A stretch of DNA of 64,000 bases from Chryseolinea sp. H1M3-3 (GTDB lineage: Bacteria; Bacteroidota; Bacteroidia; Cytophagales; Cyclobacteriaceae), in the NCBI RefSeq assembly GCF_029360725.1, contig NZ_JARKMY010000002.1, positions 186,001 through 250,000 of the forward strand, read 5' to 3'. Shown here in pieces: positions 25,187-34,421 of the stretch. The notes under the pieces are model-generated. The model had not been told where the DNA came from, ran no database searches, and was given only the letters and a program-made list of their open reading frames with translations. Each line of letters begins with the position of its first letter. The first letter of the stretch is position 1. The translations under genes were made by a program, and so were the position numbers.

Positions 25187-26378
25187 GAAGCTTTGCTATG
25201 ATAGCCTGAACAATATCTTTCGCTACAGACTTTTTATCCTTTAACGCGAAAGACGTCGATTTATGTTCACGGTCTATAATGGTAATTTTATTTGTGTCGT
25301 AGCCAAATCCGGCGCCGGCGTCTTTCAATGAATTGAGAACGATCAAATCGAAATTTTTGGATTCCAATTTTTTGAGTGCATTCTCTTCTTCTTGTTGCGT
25401 TTCGAGCGCAAAGCCTACAACAAACTGACCTTCGCGTTTCAATTTTCCCAATGAAGCAGCAATGTCGTGCGTTTTTGTCAATTCCAGGGTCAGACTTCCG
25501 TTCTTCTTTATTTTTTCAGTTGCCTGTGTTGTTGGACGATAGTCGGCAACGGCTGCAGCAAGTACGGTGATGTCAACCTCATTAAAAAGTGAAGTACAGG
25601 CGTTGTACATTTCTTCCGCTGAAGTAACATGTTTTACTGTAATTCCCGGATGACGAGTCTGTTGGTCTGTTGGCCCTGCAATAAGATTTACAGCAGCCCC
25701 TTCATTTGCCAAAACTTCTGCAATGGCGAATCCCATTTTGCCGCTGGAATGATTGCCGATGAAACGAACAGGATCAATTGCTTCGTAGGTGGGGCCGGCG
25801 GTAACGAGAACCGTTTTTCCTTTTAACTTCTGACTTCCTTTAAAAAAAAAATCCACCTGATTGAAGATATCTTCAGGCTCAGCCATTCTTCCGGTTCCAG
25901 TCAGCCCACTGGCTAGTTCGCCGTGAGTGGGATCTATCAGAACATTGCCGAAACTTCTTATTTTTTCAATATTGGATTTAGTGGAAGGATGTTGCAACAT
26001 ATCCAAATCCATTGCCGGCGCTAGCCATACGGAACAACGTGCAGACAAATAAGTGGCTAAAAGCAGGTTATCACAAATGCCATTAGCCATTTTAGCGAGG
26101 GTGTTGGCCGTAACCGGTGCAATGATAATTGCATCTGCCCACAAACCCAATTCCACATGGTTATTCCATTCTCCTGTGTCTTCCTTTTCGAAAGACGTAA
26201 GCACAGGATTTCTTGACAGGCTCGAAAGGGTAAGGGGTGTGATAAAGCTATGTGCTGAAGGCGTCATAATAACTTTTACTTCAGCACCAGCTTTGACAAG
26301 AAGTCTGGTGAGCACTGCAGATTTATAGGCAGCAATGCCTCCACAAACACCAAGAATGATCTTCTTGCCACTAATCAT
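25179..26378 (-). CDS. coaBC: bifunctional phosphopantothenoylcysteine decarboxylase/phosphopantothenate-cysteine ligase
   Basis: This bifunctional enzyme carries out the second and third steps of coenzyme A synthesis from pantothenate. The N-terminal flavoprotein domain (about 1-180) has the catalytic histidine H74 in NNHVELGLWAD and the FMN-binding IIAPVTANTLAKMANGICDN. The C-terminal CoaB domain (about 185-399) starts LKGKTVLVTAGPTYEAIDPV and has FIGNHSSGKMGFAIA for nucleotide binding and VVGFALET near the end. The length of 399 is normal. It lies 10 bp after rpoZ and overlaps the DUF4835 gene, placing it in the middle of an operon. Confidence 0.96.
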   Translation of the reverse strand: MISGKKIILGVCGGIAAYKSAVLTRLLVKAGAEVKVIMTPSAHSFITPLTLSSLSRNPVLTSFEKEDTGEWNNHVELGLWADAIIIAPVTANTLAKMANGICDNLLLATYLSARCSVWLAPAMDLDMLQHPSTKSNIEKIRSFGNVLIDPTHGELASGLTGTGRMAEPEDIFNQVDFFFKGSQKLKGKTVLVTAGPTYEAIDPVRFIGNHSSGKMGFAIAEVLANEGAAVNLIAGPTDQQTRHPGITVKHVTSAEEMYNACTSLFNEVDITVLAAAVADYRPTTQATEKIKKNGSLTLELTKTHDIAASLGKLKREGQFVVGFALETQQEEENALKKLESKNFDLIVLNSLKDAGAGFGYDTNKITIIDREHKSTSFALKDKKSVAKDIVQAIIAKLHA

Positions 26379-26388
26379 TTAAAGGAAA

Positions 26389-26712
26389 TTATAACTCCGG
26401 TTGAGAATCGCCTTCACCGCGCAGACGGAAATTAAGTTTTCCTTCCAAAAATTCTTCGGTTGCTGTTGTTGTGGGCTTAGGCATACGTTCATAGAACTTT
26501 GAAATTTCAATCTGCTCACGGTTTTCGAAAACCTCTTCAAGATTGTCTACTGTCGTAGCAAACTCCGCCAGCTTGTTGTTAAGCTCTTCTTTGATGTTAA
26601 CTGCAATTTGTCTTGCTCTTTTGGAGATGACCACTACAGATTCGTAAAGATTACCTGTCTGTGATGCGATCTTTTCAACATCGCGCGTGATGATTGAGGA
26701 TTGAACTGCCAT
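26389..26712 (-). CDS. rpoZ: DNA-directed RNA polymerase omega subunit
   Basis: This 107-residue RpoZ/Rpb6-type omega subunit aids assembly of beta-prime into RNA polymerase. It shows the Bacteroidota form of the family: TGNLYESVVVISKRARQI at about 19-36, then a coiled segment and a tail with TTTATEEFLEGKLNFRL. The position between bamD (2-bp gap) and coaBC (10-bp gap) is the conserved neighbourhood of this gene in the phylum. No odd features. Confidence 0.92.
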   Translation of the reverse strand: MAVQSSIITRDVEKIASQTGNLYESVVVISKRARQIAVNIKEELNNKLAEFATTVDNLEEVFENREQIEISKFYERMPKPTTTATEEFLEGKLNFRLRGEGDSQPEL

Positions 26713-26714
26713 AA

Positions 26715-27527
26715 TTATGAATTGTTATTTTTTGTCTTATTAAGTTTTTCTAAACTGTCGGCATAAAGTTTTTCTGCTTCACGCAGGAAGGGGCTTTGTG
26801 GGTATTTATCTACAAACTCCTTGTAATGTTCTACCACTCCTTTATAACGTTCTTCTTGTTTGCTGACAATACTTTGTTCAGCTAAACGAAACTCTGCATC
26901 AATGACGAGGTAATATGCTTCCTCCAGAAATTCGGAGTCGGGAAAATTATTTTTAAAATTGTTCAGGGCCACAATAGCAGCCTTGTACTGGCGCATCCTA
27001 TAATACTGATAGGCGTTGTCAAAGCCTTTCCGTTCTAATTTCTTTTGTGTGGTTACAATTACGTCAATAGCCTGATCCCTGAATTTGCTATTGGAAAACC
27101 GATTTAAAAACTCCTGCATCGCCGCCATAGCATCTATGCTGCTGGTTTGATCAAGATTGTCTTTAGGAGATGACTTATAGAGGGAGTAGGCATACATATA
27201 ACGAGCTTCTTCTGCCATCGAACTTCGCCCATACGTTTCGTAAAAAGTCTTGAACTGCTCGGAGGCCAGGAGGTATAATTTGTCGTAATACTGGCAATAG
27301 GCTAAATAAAACTGCACCTTTTCACCTTCCGGAAGACCTCGCACGATCGGAATAATCTGCTCAAATAAAACAGAAGCTTTATAATATTCCTTCTGGTTGT
27401 AGTAGTTGAGGGCGGCATCATATTTTATCCGCCAGTCCTGGCTTTTTTCAATTTTTCGGAATTTTCCACAGGAGACTCCAATCACCAGAATGAGGACGAA
27501 AAGAAAATAAGATGATACTCGTTGCAT
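26715..27527 (-). CDS. bamD: outer membrane protein assembly factor BamD
   Basis: This TPR lipoprotein belongs to the BAM complex that inserts beta-barrels into the outer membrane. The start at 27527 is chosen because it gives a lipoprotein signal with the acylated cysteine at residue 20 (VIGVSC); a longer in-frame start at 27617 would bury it. Tetratricopeptide pairs follow, such as YDAALNYYNQKEYYKASVLF, SMAEEARYMYAYSLYKS and DSEFLEEAYYLVIDAEFRLA. The length (270 aa) fits. It is the first gene of the bamD-rpoZ-coaBC-DUF4835 run, after two hairpins. Confidence 0.93.
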   Translation of the reverse strand: MQRVSSYFLFVLILVIGVSCGKFRKIEKSQDWRIKYDAALNYYNQKEYYKASVLFEQIIPIVRGLPEGEKVQFYLAYCQYYDKLYLLASEQFKTFYETYGRSSMAEEARYMYAYSLYKSSPKDNLDQTSSIDAMAAMQEFLNRFSNSKFRDQAIDVIVTTQKKLERKGFDNAYQYYRMRQYKAAIVALNNFKNNFPDSEFLEEAYYLVIDAEFRLAEQSIVSKQEERYKGVVEHYKEFVDKYPQSPFLREAEKLYADSLEKLNKTKNNNS

Positions 27528-27623
27528 AAGCCCGCAAATATAACATAAGACGCCATATTCTGAAAAACGTTCAGTTTCCCGATTGATTTTCATTTGTTTA
27601 GGCTTAAATCCAACCAATTAAAG

Positions 27624-27657
27624 GGTTTGATTACAAACCATCACTTACGAAGTGATG
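27624..27657 (-). other. two adjacent hairpins between T9SS cargo gene and bamD
   Basis: There are two perfect stems: GGTTTG/CAAACC with loop ATTA (27624-27639) and CATCACTT/AAGTGATG with loop ACG (27639-27657). They lie downstream of the T9SS cargo gene and upstream of bamD. No clear T-run follows on the minus strand, so terminator or leader structure remains undecided. Confidence 0.4.
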
Positions 27658-27701
27658 AAAAATGAAGGAAAAAGGTTCTTAAAGTTGGCGGAATCGCAGA
27701 A

Positions 27702-28406
27702 TTATTTCTTAACGATCAGTTTGCGCGTCATTACACCCTCGCTTTCAATGTATAGCGTATAAAAATAGATGCCAGGATTTAGATCCTCTGTTTTGATTCG
27801 GATGAGGTTTTCAAATGAAGAAAGGCTGTACTCTCCTATGACATTTCCAAGGATATTGTGAAGCAGTACCTTAGCTTTAACCTGGTCGCTTAATAGCTTA
27901 TAAGACAAATTCGCCTGCTCTACTGCTGGATTTGGATAAACGTCATACAGCGTGATGTATCGCGATTGGTAAATGGTAGCCTTGTCAGTTTTTTCCTCCA
28001 CGTTAAAGTTGAGGTCAAGATCTAATGCCTGGCTTGGATTTGACTTGTTGTAAGCGATATATCGGAGTGTACTTTCATGTTGATTGAGACCAGCATCCAA
28101 CGCCACATAGAAATTTGTTACGGTATGGCCGGGTTCAACCTTGATGATGTAATCTTCAATTTTTGCATCGAGGCAATTATTATCGATGCAGAAGTATTTC
28201 TTTTGAGTGCTTCCGATCTGTTCGTTGACTTTCCGGATGATAAGGGTGATGGATTTTTCGGAGGTGTTTTTAAAGCGAAGAGGGACCTTGATCGTTTCTC
28301 CGATACTTGCTTTGTAGGATTCCTGCAACGGCGCGATTTCGAATCCTTGGGCAAATGCCCAGGAACTCACTAAAATCATGACTGCCGACAACAGGGTTCT
28401 TACCAT
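27702..28406 (-). CDS. secreted protein with type IX secretion C-terminal sorting domain
   Basis: This 234-residue cargo protein is exported by Sec and then moved over the outer membrane by the type IX system. The ATG at 28406 gives a good signal peptide ending SSWAFAQ; an in-frame start at 28439 adds 11 residues and is less likely. The middle (about 25-130) is a beta-sandwich of the Ig-like type with VPLRFKNTSEKSITLIIRK. The C-terminal about 75 residues start with YDVYPNPAVEQANLSY and end in LIVKK, the type A sorting signature. No catalytic domain is present; it may be a small adhesive or structural surface protein. Confidence 0.88.
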   Translation of the reverse strand: MVRTLLSAVMILVSSWAFAQGFEIAPLQESYKASIGETIKVPLRFKNTSEKSITLIIRKVNEQIGSTQKKYFCIDNNCLDAKIEDYIIKVEPGHTVTNFYVALDAGLNQHESTLRYIAYNKSNPSQALDLDLNFNVEEKTDKATIYQSRYITLYDVYPNPAVEQANLSYKLLSDQVKAKVLLHNILGNVIGEYSLSSFENLIRIKTEDLNPGIYFYTLYIESEGVMTRKLIVKK

Positions 28407-28590
28407 AAAATCCTTCTCGAATTCACAAAAGTTAAACATTTTCGATGATTCTCATAATAGAAAATGAAATATTTCGTTAGGCATAACAATAAAATAATAG
28501 GCCAACCGTTCGCCCGTGTTATTCGGCTCTAAAAATGTTTAATCGGCTGAAAAAAATAGGAAATTCGAGGGAAAAGATATGCTTCTTTTG

Positions 28591-30168
28591 TCACCTTAAT
28601 TGCTTGGGTGACCGCGGAATTACCGAAGTCTTTGGTTGCTCTTTCTTGACCTCTGATTTGATAGGTTTCGCTTTTTCATTCCACAAAAATCCTTTCAGGC
28701 GGATGTCTTCTTCTTTTATTTCATGAGGTGGAATGAACCGCGCCTCAGGCTGGACATAAAAGCTGAGGTTGTTGACTTGCCCTTCCTTGAATCGAATGGT
28801 GATGTTGCTGCAAATAATTCTGTTTAAACCCAGGGCCGAATCCTCTTCCTCGCTCAGTATGTAGTAAATGCTCTCCCCGTTTCCTTCCACGATAACCTTG
28901 CTAATTTTTTGTTTCTCAAACTCGGCAATCATTTTTCTTCCTTTGATCTGGTTAAAGTTCAGTAATGAGTCTTTTGAGATAACAAATGAATTCACATTCA
29001 TGAAAATCTTATCAATCGTATTGTTCTTAATGAGCATGCGGATTGAATCTGCGGTCATTTGATTGCCATCTGACCATAAAATGGGATCCTGGTAAAAATA
29101 AATGGTTGAGTCGGCGGCGCGATATTCTACTGAATCGGCTACTCCCTGAAGATCGTCCCGGAATATTTTAACCGTGTTGTAAGCCAACAATCTTTTTTTG
29201 CTCTCATCCACATTATCGATCGATACAAGGGTATCGGCAGCGATGAAAAGTGTGTCGTTTTGATCACCCACTTTTGCCAGATAGGCCCGATCATATACCT
29301 TTATAATTCCCTTTCCCTTGTAATAGTCGGCTGCCTGGCCATAAATGATCAGGTTTTCTTTTTTAGAAATCATCTTTACAGACCGCCTGACCCTGTAAAT
29401 TTTTCTGATGTCGTCCAACTGAAAATCTTCGCCTTCCAGGGTGTATTCAGAGCTTTCTGCTATTCCTAAATCAAGGTCAGACTGTTTTGTTTTGGTATCA
29501 TATTCTCCACCGTTATAAACGAAAGTGCTGCTATCTTTTTTATCAAGTACAGTGGTAGGGGTTCTGAAGTACAGAACTTTGGTTGTGGAATTATATTGAA
29601 GGCTATCGGACGTCATGGTGTAATCCGGTGGATTTTCAACATGGACATTTTTTTTAAAGGACGCCATGTTGGAAGTGAGGTCATAATAACCTTTGTTACT
29701 CGTCAGGGTATTAATGCTATCGACAAGCTTACCACCGTTGTAATAGTACGCGAGATTTTTAGGTCGATCGAAATCCAGGTGATCCGTGTATAAGGTAGAC
29801 GTTGCGAGCTTGGTGAAAACAACATCCTTACGAAGTTCTGCCCGCTTTGTATTGCCGTCATACTCCAGTTTCTTGCCCACAATGGTAATCGAATCCCCCT
29901 CCGTTATGCGCACACTTCCAAAGGCCTCAACATAATTTCTCTTCTTAAAGAGATAAGCAGAATCACAATAAATGGTGGTTTTATTTTGGGTGAGCACCAC
30001 GTTACCCAAAAGACGTTCAATTCGTTCATCACCAATTTTTCCTGCTCGCAATTGATCGGCATGCTTCAGCTGCACTTTTTTTTGCGCCAGCGCCACGTTA
30101 CCAATTACCAACATCATGATGAGCAGGCAATAGCATCTGAAATGGTTAATTGTGAGTCGGAAATTCAT
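28591..30168 (-). CDS. OstA-like protein, putative LPS transport component
   Basis: This 525-residue periplasmic protein is built of repeated OstA/LptA-type beta-jelly-roll segments. A signal peptide ends near NVALAQ at residue 29. The following repeats have the form x-L-x-G-N-V-x-x-x-x-D-x-x-x-x-x-x-D-S-A (for example LLGNVVLTQNKTTIYCDSA and VEAFGSVRITEGDSITIVGK). In this phylum such proteins take part in moving lipopolysaccharide to the outer membrane, by analogy with LptA and the N-terminus of LptD. The C-terminal tail is basic. It is divergent from tilS with a 59-bp shared upstream region. Confidence 0.87.
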   Translation of the reverse strand: MNFRLTINHFRCYCLLIMMLVIGNVALAQKKVQLKHADQLRAGKIGDERIERLLGNVVLTQNKTTIYCDSAYLFKKRNYVEAFGSVRITEGDSITIVGKKLEYDGNTKRAELRKDVVFTKLATSTLYTDHLDFDRPKNLAYYYNGGKLVDSINTLTSNKGYYDLTSNMASFKKNVHVENPPDYTMTSDSLQYNSTTKVLYFRTPTTVLDKKDSSTFVYNGGEYDTKTKQSDLDLGIAESSEYTLEGEDFQLDDIRKIYRVRRSVKMISKKENLIIYGQAADYYKGKGIIKVYDRAYLAKVGDQNDTLFIAADTLVSIDNVDESKKRLLAYNTVKIFRDDLQGVADSVEYRAADSTIYFYQDPILWSDGNQMTADSIRMLIKNNTIDKIFMNVNSFVISKDSLLNFNQIKGRKMIAEFEKQKISKVIVEGNGESIYYILSEEEDSALGLNRIICSNITIRFKEGQVNNLSFYVQPEARFIPPHEIKEEDIRLKGFLWNEKAKPIKSEVKKEQPKTSVIPRSPKQLR

Positions 30169-30227
30169 TTGTGCAAGCTACAATCCTTTAACTGAAAATC
30201 GTACTTCATACCCTGTAATTCGTATTT

Positions 30228-31553
30228 TTGACTGTGTTTGAGCAATTTCTGAACCATATTCAGCAACATCATCTCTGCAGCCATGAAGATTCCATTTTGC
30301 TGGCGGTTAGCGGTGGTTTGGATTCGATGGTGATGCTACAACTTTTTAAGGAGGCTAACTTTAATGTCGGCGTCGCGCATTGCAATTTTCAATTGAGGGA
30401 ACAGGATTCTGACCTGGATGAGAAATTAGTTCATGAAACATGTATTGCATTAGGTATACCGTTTTTTAATCAGCGTTTTGAAACCGAATCATTTGCTGTT
30501 GCGCATGGATTGTCGATCCAGATGGCAGCGCGTGAATTGCGATATGCATGGTTCGATGACCTCGTAAAAAAATATTCGTACAATCTATTGGCAACCGCTC
30601 ATCATTTCGATGATTCCATGGAAACCGTGTTGTTGAATATTACAAAGGGAGCTGCAACGGAGGGCTTAACAGGAATTCCTCTTAAGAACCAGTATATCAT
30701 TCGTCCGTTGCTTTTTACCACGCGTGCTCAAATAGAAAAATATGGTGCTGAGAAAAAGGTGGCGTGGCGTGAAGATCAAAGCAACCTTACAGATGACTAT
30801 CAACGAAATTTTATACGCCACCATGTCATCCCGAAACTTAGAGAGGTAAATCCTTCATTGGAATCTACATGGCAGCAGGGTATTGCAAAAATTCAGGGTG
30901 ATTTGGAATTGATCCACATTGCTTTTGAGGATTGGGAAAAGAAATTTATACGAGAAACGGAAGAGCGGACCGTGATCGATAAAAAAGCATTTGATTCTTT
31001 TTCATCAGCAGTCTCCGTATTGTGGCGTTTCATAAAAAAATACGCTTTCAATTTTGATCAGGCACGTGAAATTGTCTTGGCGATGCAGGGGCAATCGGGT
31101 AAACGTTTTCTATCACCTACCCATGTTTTGGTGATTGATAGGGAAGTGATCATTATTACACGTCATCCGCAGGATTGGGACACGATTGTGATTGATGGTA
31201 GTGAACAGGCGGTAAGTCTCGGCCCTTGGAAATTGAGTTTATCCAATGGACATGTGGAAGTGCCGCGCACAAGCAACATGCAGGTATCCATTGATGCCGA
31301 CAAACTTAAATTTCCATTACGTTGGAGAAAGTGGCAGCACGGTGATTCATTCCAACCCCTTGGAATGAAAAACAACAAAAAGTTAAGTGATTTTTTAATC
31401 GACAATAAGGTTTCCCTCCCCGATAAGGATACTGTAACTGTTTTAGAATCTGAAGGAACAATAGTCTACGTAGTTGGCTGGCGAATTGATGAGCGGGTTA
31501 AAATTTCTGATGAAACGCAGCGTGTGTTGAATATCTCTGTGGAGAAAGTTTGA
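30228..31553 (+). CDS. tilS: tRNA(Ile)-lysidine synthase TilS
   Basis: This essential enzyme puts lysine on C34 of tRNA-Ile(CAU), so that AUA is read as isoleucine. The PP-loop ATP site SGGLDS is at residues 28-33, followed by HCNFQLREQDSDLDE and the ATAHHFDDSMETVLLNITKG stretch. The C-terminal TilS substrate domain (about 360-435) includes LRWRKWQHGDSFQPLG and KKLSDFLIDNKVSL. The start is TTG at 30228 or GTG at 30234, since no ATG precedes the PP-loop. The length of 441 is normal. Confidence 0.95.
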   Translation: MTVFEQFLNHIQQHHLCSHEDSILLAVSGGLDSMVMLQLFKEANFNVGVAHCNFQLREQDSDLDEKLVHETCIALGIPFFNQRFETESFAVAHGLSIQMAARELRYAWFDDLVKKYSYNLLATAHHFDDSMETVLLNITKGAATEGLTGIPLKNQYIIRPLLFTTRAQIEKYGAEKKVAWREDQSNLTDDYQRNFIRHHVIPKLREVNPSLESTWQQGIAKIQGDLELIHIAFEDWEKKFIRETEERTVIDKKAFDSFSSAVSVLWRFIKKYAFNFDQAREIVLAMQGQSGKRFLSPTHVLVIDREVIIITRHPQDWDTIVIDGSEQAVSLGPWKLSLSNGHVEVPRTSNMQVSIDADKLKFPLRWRKWQHGDSFQPLGMKNNKKLSDFLIDNKVSLPDKDTVTVLESEGTIVYVVGWRIDERVKISDETQRVLNISVEKV

Positions 31554-31754
31554 ACAGCCATTCCGCCTACGTTTCTTAAAAATTATTTTCAAAATCCCTT
31601 CTTATTGATAACTTGCCGCCCGGTTTAGGGGAGCACTTTTCCCCATCCTGCAATGTGTTGATTTCTAGACCGATACCATTTCCAAACGTTCATTCACAAC
31701 ACTTGATCAACACATCAGGCCGAATCCGATTTTTAAAACTTAATCTATATCATT

Positions 31755-32684
31755 ATGAAAGTAACTGTAGTTGGCGCGGGTAATGTTGGCGCTACATGTG
31801 CAGATGTTCTTGCTTACCGCGAGGTAGCAAATGAAATTGTACTATTAGATATCAAAGAAGGGCTGGCTGAAGGTAAGTCGCTTGACATTTGGCAAAAAGC
31901 TCCTATTGATTTGTATGATAGTCGCACGATCGGCGCAACTAACGACTATTCTAAATCTGCAAATTCAGATGTAGTTGTGATCACGTCAGGGCTTCCACGC
32001 AAACCAGGTATGAGCCGTGATGATCTTATCGGAACGAACGCCGGTATCGTAAAATCAGTTACTGAAAATATTATTAAACATTCCCCGAAGGCTATCATCA
32101 TCGTGGTATCCAATCCGCTCGATGTAATGACATACCAGGCACACATCACATCGAAATTACCGCGGACTAGGTTAATGGGTATGGCAGGCATTTTAGATAC
32201 AGCACGATATCGTGCATTCCTGGCTGAAGCATTAAATATTTCTCCAAAAGATATCCAGGCAATGTTATTGGGCGGCCATGGTGATACAATGGTGCCACTG
32301 CCGCGCTATACTACTGTTGCCGGTATTCCTGTAACGGAGTTGATAGACAAGGACAAACTGAATGCTATTCTTGAGAGAACTAAAGTTGGAGGCGGAGAAT
32401 TAGTGAAATTGATGGGCACTTCAGCTTGGTATGCGCCAGGTTCAGCGGCCGCGCAAATGGTGGAAGCGATCGTAAAAGATCAGCGCAGAGTCTTCCCGGT
32501 GTGTATGAAGCTTGAAGGTGAATATGGCATCAAAGATTGTTACCTAGGTGTCCCTGTAGTTCTTGGTAAAAATGGTATTGAAAGGGTTATTGAACTTGAC
32601 CTTGATAAGGACGAAAAAGCATTGCTTGAATCCAGCCGTAAGGCAGTTCGCGAAGTGATGGATGTGTTGGAAAAGCTGGGATAA
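31755..32684 (+). CDS. mdh: malate dehydrogenase
   Basis: This NAD-dependent malate dehydrogenase of the LDH-like type interconverts malate and oxaloacetate in the TCA cycle. The Rossmann motif GAGNVGA is at 7-13. The substrate arginines of malate enzymes lie in LPRKPGMSRDD (about 80-90). The catalytic histidine is H175 in LLGGHGDTMVPLPRY, and the paired aspartate/arginine lie in MAGILDTARYR (about 143-153). The length of 309 fits this family. It is a single-gene unit closed by a terminator at 32719. Confidence 0.97.
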   Translation: MKVTVVGAGNVGATCADVLAYREVANEIVLLDIKEGLAEGKSLDIWQKAPIDLYDSRTIGATNDYSKSANSDVVVITSGLPRKPGMSRDDLIGTNAGIVKSVTENIIKHSPKAIIIVVSNPLDVMTYQAHITSKLPRTRLMGMAGILDTARYRAFLAEALNISPKDIQAMLLGGHGDTMVPLPRYTTVAGIPVTELIDKDKLNAILERTKVGGGELVKLMGTSAWYAPGSAAAQMVEAIVKDQRRVFPVCMKLEGEYGIKDCYLGVPVVLGKNGIERVIELDLDKDEKALLESSRKAVREVMDVLEKLG

Positions 32685-32718
32685 GGCTAGAAGCACGAAA
32701 CTTACAGCAAACAATTAG

Positions 32719-32742
32719 AGCCGGTGTGAAGCCGGCTTTTTT
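32719..32742 (+). terminator. intrinsic terminator after mdh
   Basis: A 6-bp GC-rich stem AGCCGG/CCGGCT with loop TGTGAAG is followed by six T, starting 35 bp after the mdh stop. Confidence 0.88.
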
Positions 32743-32762
32743 GTTGAATAAAAACCTGATAG

Positions 32763-32831
32763 TGTTGAAGTGTTGAAGTTCGAAGTGTTGAAGGTTGTAC
32801 ACCACTCAAACACTTAAACACTTAAACACCT
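32763..32831. repeat. oligonucleotide repeats forming an imperfect inverted repeat
   Basis: GTGTTGAAGTGTTGAAG and a further AGTGTTGAAGG on the left face AAACACTTAAACACTTAAAC on the right. The halves are complementary apart from regular mismatches and could fold into a long weak hairpin. It lies between the convergent mdh and methyltransferase genes and touches the stop of the latter, so it may serve as a second, bidirectional terminator. Confidence 0.6.
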
Positions 32832-33612
32832 ATAATATCAACACTTTCTTCCGGCCTCCGTAAATAATTTCACCTTTCACGAGGCCGAATTTCTTTCGGG
32901 TGATTTCCTGAAGATCATTCACGTAGGGATCTTCGATGGGCTCCAGGCCTGCGCGTTTTATGCGTAGCGGGTAGTCTCTTCCATATTTTCGAACATGATC
33001 ATCCTGGCCAAAAATCTTTTCGCGCTCCCTTTTGTCATTGATCGTTGAGTCTTCAAATGTGACATCCGAAACCGGGTTATAGAAAGGTACTTGAAGGATT
33101 GCAAAACCTCCAGGTTTGAGTACACGATTAATTTCGGTCATCGCCTTAATGTCATCGTTCACGTGTTCTAACACGTGATTGCACAAAACGACATCAAAAG
33201 TGTTTGCATCAAAGGGAATTTGATGGATATCCATTTTCACTTTTGCCAACGGCGACTCGATGTCAGCAGTAACATATTGATCGCCATGAACCTTTTCAAA
33301 TCGTTTAATAAAACACGCTTCAGGAGCAATATGAAGTATGTGCAATTTTTTGTTAAAAAAAGGAGTCTTTTCCTTTAAATACAGCCACATCAGGCGATGT
33401 CTTTCCAATGAAAGACAATTGGGACACAAGGCATTTTCCCTGGGCTTGATTCGTCCATACGGCAAAAATTTCTTGTAACTTTTACTGCAAACAGGACACG
33501 TAACAATGTTGCCATGATACAACAGTCCTAAAACCTTCAGGCCGACACCACTAACCCGTTGAAGATATTTTCGCGGCACGTAACGGATCAGCCAGGAAAT
33601 TACTTTTTTCAT
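32830..33612 (-). CDS. class I SAM-dependent methyltransferase with N-terminal zinc-binding motif
   Basis: This 260-residue methyltransferase of unknown target has two CPxC pairs near the N-terminus (TCPVCSKSY at about 37-45 and ALCPNCLSLERHR at about 58-70), which form a likely zinc ribbon. The Methyltransf_11 core follows: ILHIAPEACFIKRF for SAM binding, VTADIESPLAKVKMDIHQIP, then FDVVLCNHVLEHVNDD and EINRVLKPGGFAILQVPF. Similar zinc-ribbon methyltransferases often occur near glycan genes, but here the neighbours are mdh (convergent) and a sigma-factor operon (divergent), which give no hint of the substrate. Confidence 0.87.
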   Translation of the reverse strand: MKKVISWLIRYVPRKYLQRVSGVGLKVLGLLYHGNIVTCPVCSKSYKKFLPYGRIKPRENALCPNCLSLERHRLMWLYLKEKTPFFNKKLHILHIAPEACFIKRFEKVHGDQYVTADIESPLAKVKMDIHQIPFDANTFDVVLCNHVLEHVNDDIKAMTEINRVLKPGGFAILQVPFYNPVSDVTFEDSTINDKREREKIFGQDDHVRKYGRDYPLRIKRAGLEPIEDPYVNDLQEITRKKFGLVKGEIIYGGRKKVLIL

Positions 33613-33818
33613 GAAGACGAAATTCGGCTACAAGCTTACGGTTAAATGCTTAAAGGTGAAAGGCTTAAATTAATGAGAACGGTATGTTTATTTGGGTAAA
33701 AAAGGCAAACTTCATAAAACTTTTTGTGAAAGCTTTCCATCCTAAGCGTATAAAGGCAAGAAGCTGAAGAATTTAAAAACCAACCGAATCTGTGGTAGAT
33801 ACTTTACTGGACATTGCC

Positions 33819-34421
33819 ATGATGCATTCTGATACCCTTGTTACACGGGCGAAGGAAGGGGATCAGAGCGCCCAAGGGAAGCTTGTGCAGCTGTGGTACA
33901 AACGTATCTACAACTTCGGGTACAAATTTTTTATGGATCATGACCTGGCCATGGAGGTGTCACAAAAAACCTTTATCTCCATGTGCAAGAATCTTCCGAG
34001 CCTTCAAGACAACGCCCGGTTTAAGTCTTGGCTCTATAAAATAGCCGTAAACTATTGTCGCGAAGAAGTTCGGAAAAAGAAAGGAGACCGGTCCTTGTCT
34101 TTTGATGTCGTATGGAACCGTGATGCAGAGGAATCGCCCAAATGGGAATCGGCAGGGCAGCGATACGATAACCCGGAATCTCAATTGCATCGAACCGAAC
34201 TCGCAGATATTTTACAGGATGCCTTAAGTGAATTGAATGTAGAGCAACGTGAAGTAGTGATCATGAAAGAATATGAAGGATTAAAATTTCGGGAAATTGC
34301 AGAAGTATTAAATATCTCGGAGAATACAGTGAAGTCGAGGATGTATTACGGACTGGATGGACTTCGAAAAATTTTAGATCGAAAAAATATTAATAAAGAT
34401 ACAATAGGCTATGAGTTATAA
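33819..34421 (+). CDS. ECF RNA polymerase sigma factor
   Basis: This second ECF sigma factor is of the RpoE-like type. Sigma region 2 is at about residues 10-80 (KFFMDHDLAMEVSQKTFISM, then FKSWLYKIAVNYCRE). Region 4 is at about 135-190 (LSELNVEQREVVIMKEYEGL, then FREIAEVLNISENTVKSRM). A linker with charged residues joins them. I use the ATG at 33819; a GTG at 33792 would add nine residues. It overlaps the downstream anti-sigma gene by 11 bp, so the two are coupled, and a secreted protein completes the operon. Confidence 0.93.
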   Translation: MMHSDTLVTRAKEGDQSAQGKLVQLWYKRIYNFGYKFFMDHDLAMEVSQKTFISMCKNLPSLQDNARFKSWLYKIAVNYCREEVRKKKGDRSLSFDVVWNRDAEESPKWESAGQRYDNPESQLHRTELADILQDALSELNVEQREVVIMKEYEGLKFREIAEVLNISENTVKSRMYYGLDGLRKILDRKNINKDTIGYEL

